Below, piece by piece: positions 18,661 to 28,448 of a stretch of DNA of 64,000 nucleotides; position 1 is the stretch's first letter; every line of letters starts with the position of its first letter. The stretch is from CAVVUF01 sp963751425. Lineage in GTDB: Bacteria; Chloroflexota; Anaerolineae; Anaerolineales; UBA4823. The notes beneath the pieces were generated by a model, which ran no database searches, had not been told where the DNA came from, and was given only the letters and a program-made list of their open reading frames with translations. The translations under genes were made by a program, and so were the position numbers. Where the stretch lies: contig CAVVUF010000002.1 in assembly GCA_963751425.1 (NCBI GenBank), positions 1,798,001-1,862,000 on the forward strand, in the 5' to 3' direction.

Positions 18661-21600
18661 TCAGCGGATGTCCTTCCGCTTGATCAGGAACAGAATCAAG
18701 GCAATATACACAGTGATAATGATCAATTGGGAGCGCCAAGTGCCGAAGAGCCAGGGGAGATAAGTGGACTTATCTTCTTTATTGACCCAGATCCAACCAA
18801 ACTGCTCACTGACGCCCTCGATCAATCCCTCAGCTCTTTCCGCTGCGCCAGATCTTCTCGATTTCATAGCTGACCAGATCTTCTTGATACTTTGCCATTT
18901 TAGCCTGGTATTCGTCTCCCTGGGCTTTGTACAAATCGATTTGGCTTTCGTATTCTGCCTGGATCTGGTCCACATCTTTCATATACGAATCCAAGGCGTT
19001 GAGGAACCCGACCATGGCAACCTGATCGGTCGGATCCTCTGGTTTTTCGGGTCGTGGAGGAAACTCTGGGCGAGGGGGTTCTGATCCCAGCTCAGCCGGC
19101 TCGACTGGCTCGGCTTCGTCGACTGCTGAGACATAATAGGAACCAACCCCGGGAAAATCGCACGAACCCGGCTTAAAGACATTCAATCCAAGGCACCGGC
19201 ACCCGAACTGCTCTTTTTGATCCAGAGTCATGATATCTTTGATGTCAAACTCAAGCTTCCAGCAAGGGTCTGCAGCTACATCCGATCCAACACCTAAGAT
19301 CCCCACCACACCTTCTAATGCCCAGCGGATGGAAGCGATCTGGCTAATCTTGGATGGCACGGGGCTCAGCACGCCGCTCAAAACGATCTGCGGGATGATA
19401 AACATGATCATGATCATTGGAGCCGAGCTGGCGGCGGGAGATATTGCTGAGGCCAGCAAACCACAGATCATGCCCGATAAAACCGCTAAGAATAGGGTGA
19501 TATACAGCAGCAGATATTCAGGCCCGTGAATTGGCATCTTAAAGGCGATGGATTGCAGCACGGTATATGCCAGCGCATGGAACAGAGCCAACAAAATTGC
19601 TACCCAAATTTTCGATCCAACGTAAGGGAAGATTTTCAGGTTCACCAACCGCTCTCGTTTGTAGATGTCGGTCTCCTTCACAAATTCTCTCATTTGAGAC
19701 AATCCACCGACCAGCAAGCAGTACAAGGTGAGAAGGAAAAAGGCAATGATTCCGTTGTTCGCGTCGCCATTGACCCAATCGAAGGGTTTATTGCCCATCA
19801 AGGGCGCGATGACGAGGCTTAACATGCCAACGGCTGGGGCAATGAAAATCATCAAAATCATACTGGAACGGTCGCGCGAAAGGATCCTTAAATTTCTCGC
19901 GGATAATACAATGAACTGTTGCAGCGAGGATACCCTGGCTCTCGAGCGTTTCTTGCGCTTGGTTTCTTTTTTTGTTTGAACCTGGGCAGCCAGCGGTAAA
20001 CCATTTTGGTCAAGTTTCAAAGGCTCTGCAATATACTTCTGGTATGCCGGGCATTCTTGAAAGCGTTTGGCCCAATCCTGTGCCGAACCCTTCGATGGAT
20101 CGTCCAGGATGGCGTAGATTTGGTCAAATTCCATCGTGCTGGAGCGCTGCTCACGCTCTGTACGGTATTGATCAAAATATGCCAGGGCTTCATCGGGTGG
20201 ACCGAACCATGCCAGGTAGCCCCCACGAGCCAGGAATACGACCTTATCTGCCAACATGACATTCTTGGTAGCATGCGTAACCATAATAATGGTGCGACCC
20301 TGGTCAGCTAACCGGCGGCACAGGTGCATGAAAGCCGTTTCAGTGCCTGGGTCCAGGCCAGAAGTGGGTTCATCCAGAAAGAATAACCCGGGACGGGTGA
20401 TCAGCTCGACGCCGATTGAGACCCGTTTCTGCTGTCCTCCGCTCAAGGAGCTGATCTGGTTGTCCTTTCGGTGTGCCAGGTCGAGGTCGTCCAGTACTTC
20501 CATGATCCGTTTATGGCGTTCCGCCTTCGTTGTATCGCGAGGCATGCGCAGTTTCGCGGCGTAGTTCAGAGCCTGGTACACCGTTAACTCCATGTGGATG
20601 ATATCCCGCTGAGGGACAAATCCAATCTCATTGCGGATCGCATCGAAGTTCCGATAGACATCGATGCCATTGACAATCACTTTGCCATGGGTGGCTGGGC
20701 GGTACCCGGCGATGGCATCTACCAGGGTCGATTTCCCGCCGCCGCTCTGCCCGACAACCACAATGAACTCACGCGGTTGGAAGACAAGCGAGATATTCGC
20801 CAGGATGTTGAGGTTCTTGCGCACCCATTTATTCAATCCCAATGCGGTAACTTGCAGCCCGCTGGTATCGTCGTACTTGACGATTTGATCTTGACCTAGA
20901 ATAAACCGGTACTGACCGATACGAAGGGCATCTTTTGGATTGAGATCTGTTTTCCTACTAATGCGCTCATTGTTGACGAAGGTCCCGTTTGCACTTTGCA
21001 GGTCGGTTACGAAGTAACGTTTTCCAACTCGCTCGACTTGAGCGTGATAGCGCGAGATCGTGGGCATATCCAGCACTACATCATTCGATGGGTCTCGTCC
21101 AAAGGTTAATTTATCTTTCTGACCAAATTGGATTGCTTGTGCTTGCAGGCTGACCTGCATTTCTGACGTTGATTGGTAGGCAATCGATACCATCATGCCT
21201 GGCTCACGGCTGTCAATCCGCAAAATATCCCCATGCTGGAGGGACCTGCGCCCAGTCACTGCCCGCCCCTGGCAGGTCAAGGTATTGGTCGCATCGGGTG
21301 AGATGATCAATTCATACCCGCTGGCTAAACGCTCGATTTCAGCATGGTGCCGGGAGACGAGAGGAGATGGAATCACGATATCGTTATCCTCTGATCTGCC
21401 AATGGACATGCGCTCGCGATCCAGAATGAATGTCTGGGAGGTTTGCCCGGCGATGGTGACAACCAGCTTGGAAGGCTCACTTACACCTTCCATTTTTCCT
21501 AAAGACAGGGATTCGAGCATGGTTTGCCCAAAATCGGGTGGCTTTGCAAGAGATCCAAGGTTCGTAGATCCACTATTTGTGGCCTCAAGGGACGTTTGAG

Positions 21601-22249
21601 TTTTGGTAATTGATGTCAATGGCAAGTGCACGATCATAGCCACAGCAGGCGCACTACTTTGACCTTCCATGTGGATTTCATCCCCATCGTGGAGTAGGAT
21701 CCGTCCGGAACCTGGTTGGCCGTTGACGATCATGACATTGGCGACACCAGACAGGATAACCAGGTAATAATTGCCTCCCTCAAATTCCAGGCGGGCATGG
21801 TGGCGCGAGACGATCCCAGAGGAGATCACGATATCATTATCGTCTGCCCTGCCGATCGTCATGCTGTCACTTCGCAGCGGGTAGCGGTTTGTCGCAGTGC
21901 CTGAAATGGTAACCTCTAGGTTCGGAGGGTCTGATTCCTGCAAACCCTCTTGAAAAACCATTAATACCTGGTCCCCGAGGTAGATCTGATCGCCGGACTT
22001 GATAGGAACTTTCGCTTTGATCGGGTCTCCGTTGACAAACGTACCGTTCAGGCTGTTGAGGTCCTCCAGGTAACACTGGCCTCCTTCCAGGGTGATCTGT
22101 GCGTGCTGGCGCGATACTACTTTATTATCCAGGATGATATCCGCCGGCGCCATGCGTCCGATAACCATGACAGGAGCCTGTAAGTCGATCACCTGTTCCT
22201 TGGCCAATCCTTTTTGCACAATCAAGGATGGTATGCCTGATGAGGTCAT
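18661..22249 (-). CDS. Four-FHA ABCG-type ABC transporter (frameshift near the C-terminus)
   Basis: About 1190 residues once the break is bridged. Four forkhead-associated domains lie at about 12-100, 108-200, 262-355 and 365-455, each with the GR...S(R)xH core (IGRMAP...SRQHAQ, IGRADDNDI, IGRSEDNDI, FGRDPSNDV). An ABC ATPase follows at about 470-700: GQSGGGKST, LSGGQQKR, LFFLDEPTSGLDP and VTHAT. Then come about five membrane helices of the ABC-2 type and a long charged loop. The frame as written stops at 18830. Dropping one base near 18845 extends it to a last helix (SQLIIITVYIALILFLIKRK) and a stop at 18661, as expected for this family. FHA domains bind phosphothreonine, so a kinase such as the one at 11 kb may control export. 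The substrate is unknown. Confidence 0.85.
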
Positions 22250-22705
22250 GATTGCATTCTCCCTGACAGAAAATTATGAAAGATCTATGTAAAATATTGG
22301 TGGATAATTATCGTGAATAAAACGAATAAGGGATTAGGGACTTCAAATGAGGTAAGCCTGGTTTTGCCACAAAATGAACGCGTCACCAAGAAAATATCCA
22401 ATGGAAAGTTTACTCGAAATGTTGGTACATGTCGATGATTTTTGGCAGGCTTTTCTGCCCGAACTGGGTTAATCTTTGTTCAGCAGTGGTGCGTTCAAGC
22501 GCCGCCGAGAAAGATTGTTATTATCCCGTTTAGTGGTTTTTCCTTCATCAATTCAACTCCTATGGAATTTAGTCTCAACATTAAAAACAAATCATTTCTT
22601 CATGATAACTGAACTTTTTCTTTAAATCCCTCCGGTATGATGGTGCAAATTACTGATCCAAAACTCTTCAAGAGTTTTCAGATCGATGCAAAGGATTTGA
22701 CCATC
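22250..22705. other. Intergenic region between divergent genes
   Basis: About 450 AT-rich bases between the divergent FHA-ABC and DUF4405 genes. It must hold both promoters. A TATGAT at 22635 could be a -10 box for the right-hand gene. I see no convincing RNA gene or repeat. Confidence 0.4.
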
Positions 22706-23479
22706 ATGAAGACAAACAAAAATCAAAATAAATGGCTGATCGATGCCGGGTTGTTTGCCGGTTTTATGATCATGTTTTGGCTCGACCTGACGGGGGTGGC
22801 GCTGCACCAGTGGTTGGGAGTGGCAATTGGAGTGCTGGTTGTTTATCACTTAGTCACCCACTGGAAATGGGTAAAAACGGTTACGGAGCGGTTCTTTAAG
22901 CGCACCTCGCAGCAGGCGCGCCTCTTTTACCTGTTGGATGCTGGGTTGGGGTCAGGTTTTGCCCTGATCCTGGCTACCGGCCTGGTGATCTCTACTTGGT
23001 TCTCTTTGTCAATGGATAACTATGTTGCCTGGAAAAATGTCCACATTTTAAGTTCCATAGCGGTGCTGTTCTTGCTCGTGGTGAAGATCGGGGCGCATTG
23101 GCGCATGATTATGCAGACTGCCCGGAAGACGACCTTTGTTTATCAGGAAGCGGCACCCAAACCACGGCCCGCTCAGTCAGTTCAGACGCTTTCGATCGGA
23201 CGGCGGGATTTCATGAAATTGATGGGGGTGGTTGGGGCAGCCTCGCTCCTGGCCGCGGGTCGCGCCCTGGATGAGATCGAGGCCGCCTCGAGCAGTGAGG
23301 GGAGCTCAGCCCAGTTGTCCAGCGTGCAGGACTCCTTGTCCTCGACAACCTTGGACAGCAGCTCCACTACCACGCCATGCAGCGTAAGATGCCCGCGCGG
23401 CTGCGGTTATCCGGGACACTGCCAACGCTATACCGACTCAAATGGGAATCAACGCTGCGATTTTGGGGAGTGTGTGTGA
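22706..23479 (+). CDS. DUF4405-type membrane protein with internal Tat motif and Cys-rich tail
   Basis: Protein of 257 residues from the ATG at 22706; an in-frame ATG at 22637 would add a non-hydrophobic extension. Four hydrophobic helices with His residues (ALHQWLGV, VVYHLVTHW, VHILSS, KIGAHWRM) resemble a cytochrome b561-like di-heme fold of the DUF4405 family, suggesting electron transfer in the membrane. After a linker comes a twin-arginine motif and hydrophobic stretch (RRDFMKLMGVVGAASLLAAG) in the middle of the protein, then a Ser-rich spacer and a tail with six Cys (CSVRCPRGCGYPGHC, CDFGEC). The tail would lie outside and could bind metal or form disulfides. The pairing of an N-terminal membrane domain with an internal Tat-like segment is unusual. 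Confidence 0.75.
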   Translation: MKTNKNQNKWLIDAGLFAGFMIMFWLDLTGVALHQWLGVAIGVLVVYHLVTHWKWVKTVTERFFKRTSQQARLFYLLDAGLGSGFALILATGLVISTWFSLSMDNYVAWKNVHILSSIAVLFLLVVKIGAHWRMIMQTARKTTFVYQEAAPKPRPAQSVQTLSIGRRDFMKLMGVVGAASLLAAGRALDEIEAASSSEGSSAQLSSVQDSLSSTTLDSSSTTTPCSVRCPRGCGYPGHCQRYTDSNGNQRCDFGECV

Positions 23480-23508
23480 ATTGGCGAAACCTGGGGGAGG
23501 TTTAAACG

Positions 23509-23514
23509 TATAAT
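23509..23514 (+). promoter_or_regulatory. Possible -10 box of the flotillin-like gene
   Basis: TATAAT 30 bases after the DUF4405 stop and about 190 bases before the flotillin-like ATG. No clear -35 box. The leader would contain the CGCGGAG repeat hairpin. Confidence 0.35.
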
Positions 23515-23596
23515 ATAACGGAGAGAGAGCAAACTTGTCGATGCCCTTTTCATTGACAGTCACACTATGAATCCACACAAACTGGAAATTGAATAA

Positions 23597-23651
23597 CGCG
23601 GAGTCGCGGAGAATGCTGGGTTTTATCTTGAAAAACTCGGTTTTCTCCGCG
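23597..23651 (+). repeat. CGCGGAG direct and inverted repeat
   Basis: Two direct CGCGGAG copies (23597-23603 and 23605-23611), the second extending to CGCGGAGAA. It is matched by a perfect 9-bp inverted copy TTCTCCGCG at 23643-23651, giving a stem with a 29-base loop. This style of intergenic repeat is common in Anaerolineae as I recall it; a genome search would show it. Confidence 0.6.
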
Positions 23652-23707
23652 TGACAGCGTTAATCTTTTTCAGACCTATCGACAATCGAACTAATCAGGA
23701 GGTGTTT

Positions 23708-25726
23708 ATGTTGTGGCAGTTTCTCATCGTTGTGGTATTGATCGTGGCACTGCTGGCGGTTCTATCGACCCTCATCGGCGTCCGCTTCATCCCAAACAAT
23801 CGGATTGGCATAGTTGAAAAGCGCTTCAGCGGGAAAGGATCGCTTAAATCCGGATTCATCGCCCTGAAAGGGGAGGCAGGTTACCAACCCAATTTACTTC
23901 GCGGCGGTTTGCACTACCTGGCCCCGATCCAATACGTGGTGCACATCGAGCCGCTGGTGACGATTACCCAGGGCAAGATTGGCTACATCTTCGCACGGGA
24001 TGGGACTCCCCTGGAACCTGACCAAACCCTGGCTTCCAACGTGCAGGCGAGCGATTTTCAGGATGTGGAGGCTTTTCTAAAAAACGGCGGGCAGCGCGGT
24101 CCGCAGCGGCGAGTACTGCGTGAAGGCACCTATGCCATCAACCTGGTGCACTTCGTGGTGATCACCGAGGAAAAGGTATACAGCCTGCCTATGAACCGCG
24201 ACGAAGCACAGGTGATCCAGCGCATGGCGGAGGTAATTGCCGAGCGTAAGGGCTTCCGCGCCGTGGTGATCAAGGATACCGATGACCTGGTTGGCATCGT
24301 CACGGTCCACGACGGGCCTTCGCTGGCACAGGGAGAGATCATCGCCCCGATCGTGGGCGAGAATCCGGCTGATCCGGAGACTTTCCATAATAATTTCCAG
24401 AATCCCGACCACTTCCTGGCGGCGGGAGGCAACCGTGGACGCCAGCTGCAGGTGCTGGTCGAAGGCACTTATTACATCAACCGCTTGTTTGCGACGGTTG
24501 AAATGATCCCCAAGACCACGGTCGATGTGGGTATGGTGGGTGTGGTGGTGTCATATACTGGTGGGGCGGGAGCGGACCTTTCGGGGACCGATTACCGCCA
24601 CGGTGAGCTGGTGGAGCGCGGCAAGCAAGGCGTGTGGAGCGAGCCGTTGCTGCCCGGTAAGTATGCTTTCAATACTTATGCTGGAAAAGTGATCACTGTG
24701 CCGACTACGAACATCATCTTGAAGTGGATCAGGGCAGAGATTGGTTCTCATAAATTAGACGAGAATTTAAGCGAGATCTCTTTGATCACCAAGGATGCTT
24801 TCGAACCCTCGCTGCCGCTTTCGGTGGTGATCCACATTGATTACCAAAAGGCTCCCCTGGTGATCCAGCGCTTCGGAGATGTAAAACGCCTGGTAGAACA
24901 GACCCTCGATCCGATGGTTTCGGCGTACTTCAAGAACATCGGGCAGACGCGCACCGTGATCCAGCTCATCCAGGAGCGCTTCCAGATCCAGGCGCAAGCC
25001 AGCCAGGAGATGAAGGAGAAGTTTGAGCACTATAATTTGAAGCTCGAGGAAGTGCTGATTGGCACACCTTCCTCACCGGAGGGGGATCGGGCGATTGAGA
25101 CGATCCTGATGCAGCTCAGGCAGCGCCAGATCGCTGTCGAGCAGATCGAAACCTACAACCGCCAGCAGAGCGCCGCGACCAAAGAGCGGGAGCTGCGCGA
25201 GGCAGAGGCGCGCGCCCAGCAACAGCGCAGCATCACCGAATCGGAGCTGAGCATTACCGTGCAGACCAACCAGGGTAAGGCGGAGTACCAGCGTGCCCTG
25301 CAGCAGGCAGCCCAGATCAAAGCGCTCGCCCAGGCGGAAGCGGAGAAGGTGGCGCGCGTGGGTATCGCCCAGGCGCTGGCGACCGAGGAACAGGTGCGCG
25401 CTTACGGCGGCCCACAGTTCCAGGTGACCCAGCAGGTGATGAACCGCTTTGCAGAAGCCATCCAACAGGCAGGCGTGGATGTGGTGCCGCGCGTGGTGGT
25501 GAGCGGAGGCAGCCAGGATGGCAGCACAACCAACGGCAGCATCATGGAAGGGTTGTTGACCATGCTGCTCTCTGAGAAAGCCGGCGTCAATATTAACAGC
25601 CCTGCTGGCACTACCCGTTCGCCGGAGGTGGAATCCCTGCGTGAGCAGATCAAGCAGAGCCTGCAGAATCAGCCGAAGAGCGAACAACCAGCAGCAACAG
25701 GAGAAACCCCAGCACCGATGCCGTAA
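23708..25726 (+). CDS. SPFH/Band 7 flotillin-like membrane protein
   Basis: Protein of 672 residues. ATG at 23708 with AGGAGG six bases upstream; a longer in-frame start at 23651 lacks such support. One N-terminal membrane helix (FLIVVVLIVALLAVLSTLIG) is followed by an SPFH/prohibitin-homology region (VRFIPNNRIGIVEKRFSGKG; LRGGLHYLAPIQYVVHIEP). A long Ala/Glu/Gln-rich coiled coil comes at about 460-600 (RELREAEARAQQQRSITESE, QRALQQAAQIKALAQAEAEK), then a low-complexity Pro-rich tail. Flotillin-like proteins oligomerise at the membrane and organise lipid domains or scaffold proteases. There is no NfeD neighbour, the common partner. It stands alone, intact, followed by hairpin repeats. Confidence 0.85.
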   Translation: MLWQFLIVVVLIVALLAVLSTLIGVRFIPNNRIGIVEKRFSGKGSLKSGFIALKGEAGYQPNLLRGGLHYLAPIQYVVHIEPLVTITQGKIGYIFARDGTPLEPDQTLASNVQASDFQDVEAFLKNGGQRGPQRRVLREGTYAINLVHFVVITEEKVYSLPMNRDEAQVIQRMAEVIAERKGFRAVVIKDTDDLVGIVTVHDGPSLAQGEIIAPIVGENPADPETFHNNFQNPDHFLAAGGNRGRQLQVLVEGTYYINRLFATVEMIPKTTVDVGMVGVVVSYTGGAGADLSGTDYRHGELVERGKQGVWSEPLLPGKYAFNTYAGKVITVPTTNIILKWIRAEIGSHKLDENLSEISLITKDAFEPSLPLSVVIHIDYQKAPLVIQRFGDVKRLVEQTLDPMVSAYFKNIGQTRTVIQLIQERFQIQAQASQEMKEKFEHYNLKLEEVLIGTPSSPEGDRAIETILMQLRQRQIAVEQIETYNRQQSAATKERELREAEARAQQQRSITESELSITVQTNQGKAEYQRALQQAAQIKALAQAEAEKVARVGIAQALATEEQVRAYGGPQFQVTQQVMNRFAEAIQQAGVDVVPRVVVSGGSQDGSTTNGSIMEGLLTMLLSEKAGVNINSPAGTTRSPEVESLREQIKQSLQNQPKSEQPAATGETPAPMP

Positions 25727-25734
25727 AGTGAGAA

Positions 25735-25880
25735 GACCCTCACCCCTGACCCCTCACCCCGAATTGAGCGCTGCTCGATCCCCCTCTCCCAGGTTTGGGA
25801 GAGGGGAAAATCTCACCTTTCACCCCCGAAACGAGTTATGCACGATCCCCATCTTCCAATTCTGGGAGATGGGGATCTTT
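25735..25880 (+). repeat. Two diverged tandem hairpin elements, the second possibly a terminator
   Basis: Two related units about 66 bases apart share CACCCC...CGAA...GAG...TGC.CGATCCCC. Unit 1 forms a perfect 11-bp stem CCCCTCTCCCA/TGGGAGAGGGG (25781-25806, 4-base loop). Unit 2 forms GATCCCCATCT/AGATGGGGATC (25844-25877), extended to 15 pairs by one wobble, and is followed by TTTATAT, so it could end the flotillin-like transcript. Confidence 0.65.
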
Positions 25881-25923
25881 ATATCCCGAAAACTCGACGT
25901 GGGGATGAGGAGTGGCTCTGTTG

Positions 25924-25929
25924 TATAAT
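25924..25929 (+). promoter_or_regulatory. -10 box of the methyltransferase gene
   Basis: TATAAT 28 bases before the ATG at 25957, with GGCGAGGG as a possible ribosome binding site. The -35 is unclear. Confidence 0.4.
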
Positions 25930-25956
25930 TCTTCACAAAGAAGGCGAGGGTTCCTG

Positions 25957-26634
25957 ATGCCAGATTTTGTGTATATTTACAATCACAAGGCTGACCTATA
26001 CCAGCAGATGGTGGCTTGCGAGGACTACCAGGGCAATCTGCTGCCAGCCATCCAGGCCATCCTGCCACTGGAAGGGTTGGATATCCTAGAAACGGGCGCG
26101 GGCACAGGGCGGCTGACGAGTTTGCTGGCGCCAGAAGCACACACCATATGCGCCTTTGATCTTTCGCTGCACATGCTCAAGGTGGCGCGTTTGCGTATAG
26201 CTGAACATGGCTTCAAGCATGTCCATCTCGCGGCTGCTGACCACCGCTATCTACCCGCAGCGGAAGCGAGTGCGGATCTGCTGTTGGCGGGCTGGAGCCT
26301 GTGCTATGTCTACCTGGAAAGGGGATCCGAGTGGCGCAGCGTGCTGAAGCAGACGCTGGCCAGTTTCCGGCGCTGCTTGCGACGGAGGGGAAAGCTGATC
26401 GTGATCGAGACACTGGGCACCGGCTTTGAAGAGCCCCAGCGCCTGCTGCTCTTGCGCGAATACCTGGAATTTTTGGAAGACTGTGGTTTCAAGATGAATT
26501 GGGTACGCACCGATTATCGCTTTGAATCCTTGCAGCAGGCGCGCGATCGGATCCCCTTCTTCTTCGGCGAAGAAATGCTGGAGAAGCTGCAAGGAAACAT
26601 TTTGCCAGAATGCACCGGGTTGTGGTGGCAGTAG
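25957..26634 (+). CDS. Class I SAM-dependent methyltransferase
   Basis: Protein of 225 residues with a Rossmann methyltransferase core: motif I LDILETGAGTGRLTSLL near residue 43, the acidic end of strand 2 (CAFDLSLHMLKVARLR), motif III-IV region ADHRYLPAAEASADLLLAGW, and a later strand RGKLIVIETLG. Family members methylate small molecules or ubiquinone-like lipids; the substrate here cannot be told. An in-frame ATG at 25912 would place the -10 box inside the gene, so 25957 is preferred. It lies 19 bases before the GH13 glucosidase gene, which may be co-transcribed though functionally unrelated. Confidence 0.8.
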   Translation: MPDFVYIYNHKADLYQQMVACEDYQGNLLPAIQAILPLEGLDILETGAGTGRLTSLLAPEAHTICAFDLSLHMLKVARLRIAEHGFKHVHLAAADHRYLPAAEASADLLLAGWSLCYVYLERGSEWRSVLKQTLASFRRCLRRRGKLIVIETLGTGFEEPQRLLLLREYLEFLEDCGFKMNWVRTDYRFESLQQARDRIPFFFGEEMLEKLQGNILPECTGLWWQ

Positions 26635-26653
26635 AGACTCAAAAGGAGGCTTA

Positions 26654-28222
26654 ATGGATGATTTTTTGTGGTGGCGGGATGGAGTGATCTACCAGATCTA
26701 CCCGCGTTCGTTTATGGACACGAACGGGGATGGGTTGGGCGACCTGCCAGGGATTCTAGGGCGGCTGGATTATTTGCAGGAGCTGGGTGTAGATGCGATC
26801 TGGCTCTCACCCTTCTACCCCACCCCTGATAACGACTTCGGCTACGATATCAGCGATTACACAGCCGTGGACGCGCGCTTTGGGACGCTGGAGGACTTCG
26901 ACCGGCTGGTGGAGGGGGCGCACAAGCGCGGCATCCGGGTGGTGTTGGATATGGTGCTGAACCACACCTCCAACCAGCATCCCTGGTTCCAGGAGGCACG
27001 CCGCAGCCGGACCGACCCACGCCGTGACTGGTACATCTGGCGTGACCAACCCAATAATTGGCAGGCTGTCTTTGGCGGACCGGCCTGGGAATGCGATCCT
27101 TTGACCGGCCAGTACTACCTGCATCTCTTCACGACAGAACAGCCGGACTTGAACTGGCGTAACCCGCAGGTGCGGAGGACCGTGCTGGATGTATTTCGCT
27201 TCTGGTTGGAGCGCGGTGCGGACGGCTTCCGCCTGGATGTGTTCAATGCCTATTTCAAGCATCCCGATCTGCTGGATAACCCGACGAAGCTTGGGCTGGT
27301 TGGCTTCCAGCGGCAGCGGCACCTCTATGATATCGACCAGCCGGAGATGATGCCGCTGCTAAAGGAGCTGCGCAGCCTGTTGGATGCCTATCCGGAGCGC
27401 TACGCGGTGGGCGAAACTTTCCTGGCGTCCCCAGAGAAAACGGTTTCTTACTGTGGAGGTGATAAGCTGCATGCGGCCTTCAGCTTCGATTTCACTGCAT
27501 CCAATTTGGTTTTTCCCTGGAAGGCGAGCTGGGTGAAGGAAAAGATCTTGAGCCGGGAAAAGGTCTTCAGTACCACCGGTGCCTGGCCAACGACGGTGAT
27601 GAGCAACCATGACCTGCCACGCGCTGCCAGCCGTTACGGAAAGGATGGGGAGGACGCCCAGGCTTTCATCGCCATGACCCTTCTGCTCACTTTGCGCGGG
27701 ACGCCTTTCTTGTATTACGGCGAGGAGATCGGCATGCGCGACATTTCCCTGAAGCGCAGCGAAATCCTGGATCCTCCCGGAAAGAAATTCTGGCCATTCT
27801 ACAAAGGACGAGATGGCTGCCGCGCCCCGATGCAGTGGGATGCCTCGCCTAATGGAGGTTTCTCGAGTGCCCGCCCCTGGCTGCCAGTGCATTCTGATTA
27901 CACCACCCGCAATGTGGAGGCGCAGCGCCAGGACTCCGGCTCGCTGTTCAACTTCACGAAGAAGCTGCTGGCTCTGCGCAAAGAGCTGCCTGCCCTGTGC
28001 CGCGGGGATCTGGCCTTCCTGGATGGTATGCCGCGGGAGGTGCTGGCATTCCTGCGTGAAACCCCTGAGCAAAGCGTGCTGGCGGCAGTGAACTTTGGAA
28101 AAGCTCCTGCCAGCTTCCAGCTCCCACCGGGAAGGTGGGAAGTTGTTTTAGCCAGCGGGCAGGCAGGCGCTCCTGGCAGCCTGGCAGCGGGGCAGGCGGC
28201 CGTGTTGGTCATGAGGGTGTGA
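26654..28222 (+). CDS. GH13 alpha-glucosidase / oligo-1,6-glucosidase-like enzyme
   Basis: Intracellular alpha-amylase-family enzyme of 522 residues, close to the usual 520-560. ATG at 26654 with AAAGGAGG seven bases before. It begins WWRDGVIYQIYPRSFMDTNG. GH13 regions visible: DMVLNHTSNQHPWF (region I), GFRLDVFNAYFKH with the nucleophile Asp (region II), AVGETFLAS with the acid/base Glu (region III) and VMSNHDLPRAASRYG (region IV). No signal peptide. Family enzymes hydrolyse alpha-1,4- or alpha-1,6-linked gluco-oligosaccharides or trehalose-type sugars; NHDLPR is typical of the oligo-1,6-glucosidase/alpha-glucosidase subgroup. It would process sugars imported by ABC transporters such as those at 47-62 kb. 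Confidence 0.88.
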   Translation: MDDFLWWRDGVIYQIYPRSFMDTNGDGLGDLPGILGRLDYLQELGVDAIWLSPFYPTPDNDFGYDISDYTAVDARFGTLEDFDRLVEGAHKRGIRVVLDMVLNHTSNQHPWFQEARRSRTDPRRDWYIWRDQPNNWQAVFGGPAWECDPLTGQYYLHLFTTEQPDLNWRNPQVRRTVLDVFRFWLERGADGFRLDVFNAYFKHPDLLDNPTKLGLVGFQRQRHLYDIDQPEMMPLLKELRSLLDAYPERYAVGETFLASPEKTVSYCGGDKLHAAFSFDFTASNLVFPWKASWVKEKILSREKVFSTTGAWPTTVMSNHDLPRAASRYGKDGEDAQAFIAMTLLLTLRGTPFLYYGEEIGMRDISLKRSEILDPPGKKFWPFYKGRDGCRAPMQWDASPNGGFSSARPWLPVHSDYTTRNVEAQRQDSGSLFNFTKKLLALRKELPALCRGDLAFLDGMPREVLAFLRETPEQSVLAAVNFGKAPASFQLPPGRWEVVLASGQAGAPGSLAAGQAAVLVMRV

Positions 28223-28265
28223 GTTCACTTTTTATGTTTTGCTGACAAACTAACGCACGGTATTG

Positions 28266-28294
28266 TTGACAATTTAGAAAAATCCTGGTACTAT
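28266..28294 (+). promoter_or_regulatory. Promoter of the cold-shock gene with long leader
   Basis: TTGACA (28266-28271), 17 bases, TACTAT (28289-28294), preceded by TGG as an extended -10. The start near 28301 leaves a leader of about 148 bases before the ATG at 28449, as in cspA-type mRNAs whose leaders fold differently in the cold. Confidence 0.6.
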
Positions 28295-28448
28295 TTTTAC
28301 AGTCGGATGCTAGTGTGTTACCGTTGGATGTAGTAAGAACTAAATACAAGCCCAAAGCGATCTGCTAAGGGCTAGTTTTCGTTGGCTGCACCGATGGGAC
28401 GTGTAAGCATCAAAGAATTATTCAATTTTACAAGGAGTTAAAAAGGAA

